From: Lachnospiraceae bacterium UBA7060
Lineage (GTDB): Bacteria; Bacillota; Clostridia; Lachnospirales; Lachnospiraceae
NCBI GenBank assembly: GCA_002493835.1
Contig: DLAA01000161.1
Coordinates: 1 to 8,606, forward strand
Length of the DNA stretch: 8,606 nucleotides
Direction: 5' to 3'
The notes beneath the pieces were generated by a model. The model was not told where the DNA came from and did not search any database. It worked only from the letters and a program-made list of their open reading frames with translations. A program made the position numbers and the translations under genes. Below, one piece after another: positions 1 through 5,158 of this stretch. Every line of letters starts with the position of its first letter. Position 1 is the stretch's first letter.

Positions 1-81
1 TCGCATAAATGCTATGCTGTGGCTATTTTGTATTTATTTTGATTAAGAAGTCTTTTACAGTTTATAACTCCTGTTGCTGAC

Positions 82-195
82 TTATATGTCCAGAATCAAT
101 ATTACTTTTTTCTTTCGGTTTATCACTTTGTTTACCCACAAATCAACAAAGATTTCTGCAATATCTGCAATCATCTCTATGATAAAATCAAACAT
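82..195 (-). CDS. 37-aa small protein of unknown function
   Basis: A short open frame that begins MFDFIIEMIADIAEIF and ends in a basic patch (NRKKK) followed by a short hydrophobic tail. Its support is a near-ideal ribosome binding site, GGAGGAG at 202-208, six bases before the ATG at 195. It lies 72 bp after the 117-aa membrane protein on the same strand, so the two are probably co-transcribed. Residues 1-24 would form an amphipathic or membrane-skimming helix with acidic residues every three to four positions. I do not recognise a family with certainty. It could be a small membrane-associated partner of the preceding protein. The frame overlaps only spurious plus-strand frames. Confidence 0.5.
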   Translation of the reverse strand: MFDFIIEMIADIAEIFVDLWVNKVINRKKKVILILDI

Positions 196-267
196 CTTAC
201 ACTCCTCCACATTCTTGTTATACGATTCCTCCATCTGCCGGAAAGCCGAGATACCTCCCCTGCCTTG

Positions 268-621
268 TCAGGTTACTTTTTTCGTTTTCTTTCTGATAAG
301 CATGGAAATCAGCATGGCCGCTATCCCCAAGGCAAGATAAACTGCCGCATACAGAAAAAATGCCGTTTCCCCCATGCCAAAGAATATCCATGTGCCGATC
401 AGGAACAGTGCAGCCGAAACAATTGGAAAACTCCACAGATGCTTCACATCTTTTCCCGCAAATGCTCCGATTAGCACGGAATATAATGGATTGACTGCAA
501 AAAACAGAAGAAAACATACCGCCATTCCCGCGTCACCTTTTACGAATGTAACCGCAAGCCACGGAAACGCCAGCATAACTACTGCCGAAGCCGCCAGCCA
601 TAAAATAATGTTCTTTTTCAT
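268..621 (-). CDS. Four-helix integral membrane protein, function unknown
   Basis: A 117-aa very hydrophobic protein. Four membrane segments can be read at about residues 8-27, 32-55, 62-81 and 87-109, with a positively charged N-terminus (MKKN) and a basic C-terminal end (RKKTKK), which suggests both ends are cytoplasmic. The ATG at 621 is preceded by a purine-rich GGAAGAGG-type ribosome binding site about six to nine bases upstream. No catalytic or transport motif is visible, and the length is too short for a standard transporter unless it works as an oligomer. It is followed on the same strand by a 37-aa ORF with its own strong ribosome binding site, probably in one transcript. It may be a conserved hypothetical membrane protein of Lachnospiraceae; function is not assignable. 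Confidence 0.8.
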   Translation of the reverse strand: MKKNIILWLAASAVVMLAFPWLAVTFVKGDAGMAVCFLLFFAVNPLYSVLIGAFAGKDVKHLWSFPIVSAALFLIGTWIFFGMGETAFFLYAAVYLALGIAAMLISMLIRKKTKKVT

Positions 622-720
622 ATGATACCTCTTCCAAAAACTGTTTTAATTATTCCCCAATCTGCCGGAACGCCACAGATGCATTCTCTGTGGTTGGTTG
701 AATATATCCTGCCATTGCAC

Positions 721-1197
721 TTATGAACTCTGACCATTTATCAACTTTTCTATTTCTTTCATATCCAATGGCTCACTAGAGTTTAATTTCAAGTCCTGCA
801 GGCCCTTTCTCAAATTATCCTGCAGATTAAAGCTAAAATAAGATAACAGCAATTCCCTCGTTACATCCGGGGAACGAAGCATCTGAATTGAAATAACCCC
901 ATCTATAACAAGCAGACTTTCCAGTAAATCAACATCATTTGCAAGTGCTGTATTCAGCAGTATTGACTCAATGACTTGTGGCTCCATCCCGTTTCTTACC
1001 AATTTCAATCCTCTGCAAAGCATCGGAAAAATTGTGATGTCACTCTGGTAGTCTTCAAGTTTTGATATTCCGTGAATAACAACATCCTGATTTATTTCCA
1101 GCATCATCCGAAGCATATTTATCTGCTTTAACTGATTCTTTTCTGAATAATCTTTCTTTAGACAGCTCTGTAAAGCGAGCATTATTTCTGTTTGCAT
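721..1197 (-). CDS. 158-aa soluble protein of unknown function
   Basis: An alpha-helical, mostly soluble protein without signal peptide or membrane segment. The ATG at 1197 follows an AGGAAGG ribosome binding site (about 8 bases of spacing). The central stretch FPMLCRGLKLVRNGMEPQVI, followed by ESILLNTA, vaguely resembles the cytoplasmic loop of MotA-type proteins (GLQLVVDGTDPELI). The C-terminal part (residues about 98-150) has a pattern loosely like a FliG helical repeat. Both likenesses are from memory and weak. It lies about 100 bp downstream of the 233-aa gene on the same strand and may share its transcript. The C-terminus could be odd: an overlapping -1 frame continues with protein-like sequence to position 650. 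Function is not assignable. Confidence 0.72.
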   Translation of the reverse strand: MQTEIMLALQSCLKKDYSEKNQLKQINMLRMMLEINQDVVIHGISKLEDYQSDITIFPMLCRGLKLVRNGMEPQVIESILLNTALANDVDLLESLLVIDGVISIQMLRSPDVTRELLLSYFSFNLQDNLRKGLQDLKLNSSEPLDMKEIEKLINGQSS

Positions 1198-1281
1198 ATA
1201 ATAGTTCCTTCCTGCAATATAAAAAACATTTTAATCCAGCAGCCCCTCTCCCGTTCAGAGCCGCCCCTGCACCCTTGCAGT

Positions 1282-1313
1282 CCGCAGAGGCAAAGTTTTA
1301 TGCGTCTCTGCGG
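1282..1313. repeat. Inverted repeat enclosing the stop codon of the 233-aa gene
   Basis: The arms CCGCAGAG (1282-1289) and CTCTGCGG (1306-1313) are perfectly complementary, and the stem extends by a G-U and a C-G pair to 10 bp with a 12-base loop. The stop codon of the 233-aa gene (1298-1300) lies in the loop. Neither side has a T-run, so it is not a classical intrinsic terminator. It could stabilise the 3' end or slow read-through into the 158-aa gene. Confidence 0.55.
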
Positions 1314-1999
1314 AATAGGGTGTAAACATTATACCTGTATATCCAATGTGCTGCCAGAAGATGTTTTTTTACAAGCGTATTGCCACTTTTCGCAAGCTGG
1401 CTTTCTACGGATTCCCTTGTAACGCTGTCCAGTATGCCAGGATCAAACGGCTGCCCCGGCTCCCACTTCGGATTTGCCGCCTTGACCGCCGCATACATCG
1501 CAGAACGGTATTTTCCCTCATACTGCTGCAAAGTCCATGTTCCTTTTGCACGGTCTTCCTTCTTTACGCTTAACTGGTATTCCCTGAAAATCTGCGACCT
1601 TTTCGTGGTATCCCCATTGGAAATACCATTCTCCTGAATAAATTCCCTTTTCACATTGTCGAACATCTTCTGCCGCATCTCGTCAGACACGGGTATCAGT
1701 TGCTGCCATGTTGAGCGGTCTACTTCGCCATCCCTACCATGATGCATACCGGGAACAATAATTCCTCCGGGACCGATATAATCTCCATCAGAATTGTAAT
1801 TGCGCATCATATTTTTCATATGCGCTTCACGGCCACCTAGCATCTCATACATCATTTTCTGTTCCGGCGTCATCATGGCTTCTTCTGCCATAACATCAGC
1901 TAAAACAGCTTCTTCCGCGGCCTTATACCCTTTGTTTCCAGTGTTCATGCCCGTATAACTGGCATTACTTGTTCCAAATCCACTAATGTTCATTGCCAT
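1298..1999 (-). CDS. 233-aa soluble protein of unknown function, probable target of the 20-bp box
   Basis: The start is set at the ATG at 1999 because AAGGAGG (2009-2015) sits nine bases upstream; an earlier in-frame ATG at 2035 lacks a comparable site. The protein starts MAMNISGFGTSNASYTG and has no cleavable signal or membrane segment. It has a low-complexity, Gly/Asn/Ser/Thr-rich N-terminus, a Met/Glu-rich helical stretch (about residues 30-65), a Gly/Pro-rich turn (YIGPGGIIVPGMHHG, about 74-88) and a mixed helical C-terminal half. I do not recognise the family. The N-terminus is reminiscent of small proteins of unknown function found near motility or LytTR genes in Lachnospiraceae, which is memory rather than a match. 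It follows the decayed GHKL kinase and has its own promoter with two tandem 20-bp boxes. Confidence 0.8.
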   Translation of the reverse strand: MAMNISGFGTSNASYTGMNTGNKGYKAAEEAVLADVMAEEAMMTPEQKMMYEMLGGREAHMKNMMRNYNSDGDYIGPGGIIVPGMHHGRDGEVDRSTWQQLIPVSDEMRQKMFDNVKREFIQENGISNGDTTKRSQIFREYQLSVKKEDRAKGTWTLQQYEGKYRSAMYAAVKAANPKWEPGQPFDPGILDSVTRESVESQLAKSGNTLVKKHLLAAHWIYRYNVYTLFRRDA

Positions 2000-2057
2000 A
2001 AATATCATCCTCCTTGACTTAATATTTTGCGTCAACCCCGGCCTGCACGCTTCAAAA

Positions 2058-2087
2058 AATACATCGGCAGATACGCCCGCATTTCAA
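2058..2087 (-). promoter_or_regulatory. Promoter of the 233-aa gene
   Basis: On the minus strand TTGAAA (2082-2087) is followed after 18 bases by TGTATT (2058-2063), about 60 bases upstream of the start codon at 1999. The -10 is poor (4 of 6 matches), which fits a promoter needing an activator. The last spacer bases (CCGA) and the overall layout match the promoter of the LytTR regulator at 3947-3976. Confidence 0.5.
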
Positions 2088-2093
2088 ACCGCG

Positions 2094-2133
2094 ATTGCAC
2101 CAGGTGACTATAAATTGCACGAAATGACCATAA
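2094..2133 (-). promoter_or_regulatory. Two tandem 20-bp regulator boxes
   Basis: In plus-strand orientation the two units are ATTGCACCAGGTGACTATAA (2094-2113) and ATTGCACGAAATGACCATAA (2114-2133). They are contiguous direct repeats of exactly 20 bp, agreeing at 15 positions. They end six bases upstream of the -35 of the 233-aa gene and start just past the stop codon of the GHKL kinase gene. Similar single boxes occur at 3982 and 8450. Direct repeats about two helical turns apart, next to a weak -35, are the usual layout for LytTR (AgrA-like) activator sites. The sequence fits the published LytTR half-site consensus only loosely, so the regulator assignment is inference. Confidence 0.62.
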
Positions 2134-2136
2134 AGT

Positions 2137-3372
2137 TTATAACATCACCACCGCCTGGAACTTTTCCATGTCACAGGAAACGGCAAAATCCCCGCTGTAT
2201 TTATCCACCACGGCTTTCACGTTCGACAGGCCGGTGCCCTCAACAACCTCCACTTTTTCCGCCACGGGGTTCCTTACGGAGAAGATCAGCTTCCCATCCT
2301 CCTGCACCAGCTTGACATGGATGACTGCCTTCCTGCCCTGCCGCACCACCTTCACGCATTCATGGATGGCGTTGTCCAGCAGGTTGGAGAGCAGGATTAC
2401 CGTTTCCTCCTCATTCAGCCGCAGCCCGCCCATATCGCCCACCCGGAACGTCATGGATATGCCCTGCTCCCTTGCGGCGTGGAACTTCTGGTTCAGGACA
2501 GCATCCACCACCGGGTGGTTCGTGTTGACCGCCGCCATCTCCACCGATATGCTCTCCGTCAGCCGCTCTGCAAGCGCGGCGGCGGTCTGCATGTCACCCT
2601 TCTTCAACAGCACCTGCATTGCCCTGATTTGGTTCTTATAGTCGTGCATCTTCCTCCCCTGCCGCTCATAGGCCGCCTGCATATCCCGGTAATGGGCGAT
2701 CTGGCTCTCCTTCTTCTGGCCTGCCAGCGCGCCCTCCCGGAGCAGTTCCTCTTTTTCAAGGATGCCCTGCATCAGCTCTATGACAAAAATGTTTATGAAG
2801 ATCAGCCCAACCGACAGAAAGAGGTATGCCATCTGTACCTTTGTCTCCGTACTGCTGCAGAAAACATGAGCAGCATGGACGCCACCGTGAGCAGCGGGAT
2901 CATGGAAAATTTCAGCCACTCCTTATGGGAAAGTTCCCCGTAATTGTTCCGCCCTTTCCATATCCAGCGGAGCAGGAAAACCAAGCAAACCCAAACCATC
3001 TTTTTTACAGGCAGAATCAGATGGGTTATTTCTTTGCTCACCATAAATATGTTTTCAATCTGCAGGAAAAAAAGGTCTATCAAAAACAGTAGTGAATAAT
3101 TCAGCATGGAAAAGAAAATACACTGCTTCCAGTCCGCCCTGTAGAACACCGCACAGAAAGCTATGGAAACCAATAATATCAGTAAAGCCTTGATCCCCAT
3201 CAAACCAAGCTTTCCCCAAGAACTGCTACTGCCCGCCAACAAAATACAAAACAGGATACCTGCACTTTCCCAACCATCCCACATTCTTTTTCTTCAAAAA
3301 AGTATCAAAGAAATATATGCTCCCCCACGTCTCTATCGCCATGATACAGAATGAAAGTATCCACAATGCCAT
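2137..3372 (-). pseudogene. AgrC-like GHKL sensor histidine kinase, disrupted by two compensating frameshifts
   Basis: The frame starts at the ATG at 3372 (MALWILSFCIMAIETWGS), two bases after the stop of the response regulator gene. A hydrophobic N-terminal half with several membrane helices is followed by a cytoplasmic GHKL kinase: H-box KMHDYKNQ (histidine codon 2644-2646), N-box LLSNLLDNAI and G-box GTGLSNVKAVVDKY. This is the AgrC-like class that pairs with LytTR regulators. The frame opened at 3372 hits TAG at 3226-3228. Membrane sequence continues in a second frame (MGIKALLILLVSIAFCAVFY) until about 2850, where coding returns to the first frame. One extra base (or two lost) between about 3215 and 3275 and one lost base near 2855 explain it. 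Overall length (412 codons) is normal. No AgrB or AgrD gene is visible. Confidence 0.85.
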
Positions 3373-3374
3373 AA

Positions 3375-3925
3375 TCACTCCGCCCCCTTAAACAATGTGT
3401 ACTGCCGCTTCACTTCCGGGTACCTTGACTTCGGCACGGATATCTCCTTCCCGGTGGTCAGGACCATGACATAGCTGCTGAGTTTCCCGATGTACCTCAT
3501 GTTGATGAGGAAGCTCTGGTGTATCCGCACGAATCCCATCCCCGCCAGTTCCGCCTTAAGCTCATCCATCTTCTTGTAGATGCTGTACGTCTCCCCCGCC
3601 GTATAGAACACATTCTTGTGCTTGCTCGTTTCAATATAGATGATATCGTCCACCCGCAGGCGCACGTTCCCCTCCACGAAGCCGAACTCCACCACCCGTT
3701 CCTCCCGCAGGATGTCCTCCACGCACTCCGGCAGCGTCTGCTCCAGGTCGTCCTTTAAGAGGAAACGGCTAGCCTTCACCTTGTACCCGTCCAGCGCATA
3801 GTTCACATAGGCAGTCACCAGCACGATATGTACCTTCGGGCATTCCGCCTTTATCCTCCCAGCAGCTCCCTCAGTTCGCCCCTGTCCTCCCTGCTGTCAT
3901 CACAGACCGCTATCTTCATACGCAT
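3375..3925 (-). pseudogene. LytTR-family (AgrA-like) response regulator with most of the receiver domain deleted
   Basis: The ATG at 3925 (or 3919) opens a receiver N-terminus, MRMKIAVCDDSREDRGELRE, with the acidic pair that binds Mg2+. It ends at TAA 3851-3853 after 24 codons. Sequence resumes at once in another frame (RIKAECPKVHIVLVTAYVNY), which is the end of the receiver from about beta-4. About 45 residues are missing, including the phosphoacceptor aspartate. The LytTR DNA-binding domain downstream is complete: DDIIYIETSKHKNV, KKMDELKAEL, GFVRIHQSFLINMRYI, ISVPKSRYPEVKR. A 149-aa product from the GTG at 3824 is conceivable as a free LytTR domain, but I see no convincing ribosome binding site for it. 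The deletion is too large for a sequencing error. Confidence 0.87.
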
Positions 3926-3946
3926 TTTCTCACTTTTCCGTCATAA

Positions 3947-3976
3947 ATTATATCGGATTATAGGGCATTCTATCAA
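3947..3976 (-). promoter_or_regulatory. Promoter of the LytTR regulator / GHKL kinase pair
   Basis: TTGATA (3971-3976) and TATAAT (3947-3952) are separated by 18 bases. The -10 lies about 22 bases before the ATG at 3925, so the untranslated leader would be very short, about 15 bases. A second TATAAT at 3957-3962 lacks a -35 at proper spacing. The 20-bp box at 3982-4001 ends five bases upstream of the -35. Confidence 0.62.
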
Positions 3977-3981
3977 ACGCC

Positions 3982-4001
3982 ATTGCACGAAACGACTATA
4001 A
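3982..4001 (-). promoter_or_regulatory. 20-bp regulator box upstream of the LytTR regulator gene
   Basis: ATTGCACGAAACGACTATAA in plus-strand orientation. It matches the box at 2114-2133 at 18 of 20 positions and the box at 8450-8469 at 16 of 20. Its position next to the promoter of the regulator suggests autoregulation. A much weaker copy (ATATCAC...GACTA) may lie at 4014-4033. Confidence 0.6.
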
Positions 4002-4138
4002 ATCAAATCCAAAATATCACTGGAAGGACTAAAGTTTTTCGCTTTTTGTCCGATAGCACCACTCGCATATTACCTCTGATTTCCCCGCTTTCCAAGTGAT
4101 TTCCGTTATCAGTCCGCCCGGCCTGCCTGCGGAAACGG
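4002..4138. other. Non-coding stretch between the LytTR locus and the lipoprotein gene
   Basis: This is the core of a gene-free interval (3926-4254). No ORF with a ribosome binding site is visible on either strand. It holds an imperfect hairpin at 4026-4051 (GGAC and GTCC arms, extended by an A/T-rich stem) without a T-tail. A CCTGCCTGCGG stretch at about 4121-4131 leads into the terminator hairpin at 4139. I see no other structured signal. Confidence 0.4.
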
Positions 4139-4190
4139 CAAACCGCCGCATATGGCGGATGAAGCCCATAGTGCGGCGGTTTGTCTTTTT
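4139..4190. terminator. Strong hairpin terminator, best oriented for plus-strand transcription
   Basis: CAAACCGCCGCA (4139-4150) and TGCGGCGGTTTG (4172-4183) form a perfect 12-bp stem. On the plus strand it is followed by TCTTTTTGTATTTT. On the minus strand only a short T-stretch (TTTGCCGTTT) follows the GC part. It lies about 70 bp after the lipoprotein gene and can serve as its terminator on the minus strand, probably less efficiently, while strongly blocking plus-strand transcription. Confidence 0.7.
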
Positions 4191-4254
4191 GTATTTTCAG
4201 TTTACTATCATCAAAGCAAATCTCTCATTACCACAATTTCAGCATCCGATATGA

Positions 4255-5010
4255 TCAGTTTTCCTCCGTGGCATAATCACCAGAGGCATCGGGCTTATTT
4301 GCCTGCAGCAGTAACCCGGCTTCACTTTCCGAAACGGTTTTTATCTCTGCAATATTATGGTTTCCGTCTCTGCTGACAGCAAGGCATATTCCCTTTTCAT
4401 CCATGGAATAGACAAACGCCTTTTCACTGTCAACCAGTATCCTGATCTCATCACCGCCATAATACCAGCGGCCATCCTTACTATTATAGGATACACCATA
4501 ATCCTCATAATCCTTTAAGCACTCCCCATTGCTCTTCCCTGTTCCGCCCTCCATTGCCACATTCGGTTCTGTACCTACAGACATACCCTGAAAACGCTCC
4601 TGTTTCCTCGTATGACGGTCATATACTTCCTGAGAGCATTCTTCGATACCGATAAGATTATTATCTGCGTCACGTTTTGCTTCAATATCCACCGTCCCCG
4701 TGAAGAAATTCGTAAAGCTGGCCCCTGCTGCCGGATCATTAAAAAAGCGCACGATGCTTCCATTGTAGGAATAGCAGTCTGTCTTTTCATCATAGGACAG
4801 CCCATATGCCTCATATACGGACCAGTCCACACTGCCGGGAATTTCCGCAGCGGATGGTTCCTTTACGGTTCCAGTGTCATAAGCGGGCATTACAGACAGC
4901 ATGGTTCCGTTCTGGACGCCTGCGGCTGCATTTCCCGCACAGCCCGTAAGCATACATATACTGATCAGGACAGATGCGGACAGGATTCTTTTTGTCATTT
5001 TTAATTTCAT
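4255..5010 (-). CDS. Lipoprotein with a duplicated extracellular domain
   Basis: A 251-aa protein with a lipoprotein signal: basic start MKLKMTKR, hydrophobic core and lipobox LTGC with the lipidated Cys at residue 24. It is therefore anchored on the outer face of the membrane. The rest contains two copies of one domain, at about residues 64-128 and 166-229. Shared features are VYEAYGLSYDEKTDCYSYNG versus DYEDYGVSYNSKDGRWYYGG, then a charged strand, then RDADNNLIGIEE versus RDGNHNIAEIKT. From memory this resembles repeats in the extracellular parts of clostridial BlaR1/M56-like proteins, but no protease domain is present. The ATG at 5010 has AAAGGAG (5019-5025) eight bases upstream. Its promoter shares operator half-sites with the neighbouring response regulator gene, so it is probably an envelope protein under that system's control. 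Confidence 0.85.
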   Translation of the reverse strand: MKLKMTKRILSASVLISICMLTGCAGNAAAGVQNGTMLSVMPAYDTGTVKEPSAAEIPGSVDWSVYEAYGLSYDEKTDCYSYNGSIVRFFNDPAAGASFTNFFTGTVDIEAKRDADNNLIGIEECSQEVYDRHTRKQERFQGMSVGTEPNVAMEGGTGKSNGECLKDYEDYGVSYNSKDGRWYYGGDEIRILVDSEKAFVYSMDEKGICLAVSRDGNHNIAEIKTVSESEAGLLLQANKPDASGDYATEEN

Positions 5011-5029
5011 TTGAAGTTCTCCTTTCTCG

Positions 5030-5054
5030 TTTTGATAGTTCTATCTTATCAAAA
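5030..5054. repeat. Inverted repeat overlapping the -10 and leader of the lipoprotein gene
   Basis: TTTTGATA (5030-5037) and TATCAAAA (5047-5054) are perfect inverted copies around a 9-base centre. A nested palindrome GATAGTTCTATC lies at 5034-5045. The element covers the proposed -10 (5043-5048) and the expected start of transcription. It could be a repressor operator or a hairpin in the early leader. Confidence 0.45.
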
Positions 5055-5100
5055 GTATTTGGAGTTTCCTTGTGGACTATATGTGTTTTGTGTGAAGTTT
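5043..5100 (-). promoter_or_regulatory. Promoter of the lipoprotein gene with an 11-bp-phased operator array
   Basis: The -10 is TAAGAT (5043-5048); the -35 position is degenerate. Read on the minus strand, half-sites lie at 5093-5100 (AAACTTCA), 5082-5089 (AAAACACA), 5071-5078 (AGTCCACA) and 5060-5067 (AAACTCCA), stepping by exactly 11 bp. The outer two are the best matches. The last one begins 19 bp upstream of the -10, exactly as in the response regulator promoter. This arrangement is typical of OmpR/PhoB-type activators that replace a -35 element. Confidence 0.6.
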
Positions 5101-5103
5101 CCA

Positions 5104-5141
5104 TAAAAGAAGGCGGCAGGCAAAATTGATATGCCGCCGCC
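5104..5141 (-). terminator. Intrinsic terminator after the OmpR-type regulator/kinase operon
   Basis: On the minus strand the arm GGCGGCGGCA (5132-5141) pairs with TGCC-T-GCCGCC (5112-5122, one bulged T) around a loop of about 9 bases, followed by TTCTTTT (5105-5111). It starts 18 bp after the kinase stop codon and ends just before the operator array of the lipoprotein gene, so the lipoprotein is transcribed separately. Confidence 0.78.
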
Positions 5142-5158
5142 CGTCTCTGATGCTTTTA

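Noticed and set aside
1..81. Left-edge sequence with a short inverted repeat (GCATA/TATGC at 3-17)
   Set aside because: A five-base stem is too short to support a feature, and no T-run or reading frame is attached to it.
714..733. ATTGCAC sequence resembling the start of the 20-bp box
   Set aside because: Only about 13 of 20 positions match, the GACTAT half is missing, and no -35/-10 pair follows at the distance seen in the other promoters. It overlaps the end of the 158-aa gene.
2058..2090. Sigma-28-like flagellar promoter (GCCGAT) upstream of the 233-aa gene
   Set aside because: The -35 half and the spacing fit poorly, and the TTGAAA-18-TGTATT reading is supported by the parallel promoter at 3947-3976.
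1986..2315. Plus-strand 109-codon frame across the box region
   Set aside because: It is low-complexity and Pro/Ser-rich, overlaps the promoter and the kinase 3' end, and has no credible start signal.
2317..2943. A 208-codon plus-strand open frame
   Set aside because: It lies antisense to the GHKL kinase, is rich in His/Pro/Leu as expected for a complement of GC-rich coding sequence, and has no ribosome binding site or recognisable domain.
3825..3856. Programmed frameshift at the receiver break of the LytTR regulator
   Set aside because: A frameshift would join the frames but could not supply the roughly 45 missing receiver residues, so a deletion is required in any case.
4877..5104. A 75-codon minus-strand frame upstream of and overlapping the lipoprotein gene
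   Set aside because: It runs through the promoter and signal peptide region in another frame and begins at the operator array without a ribosome binding site.
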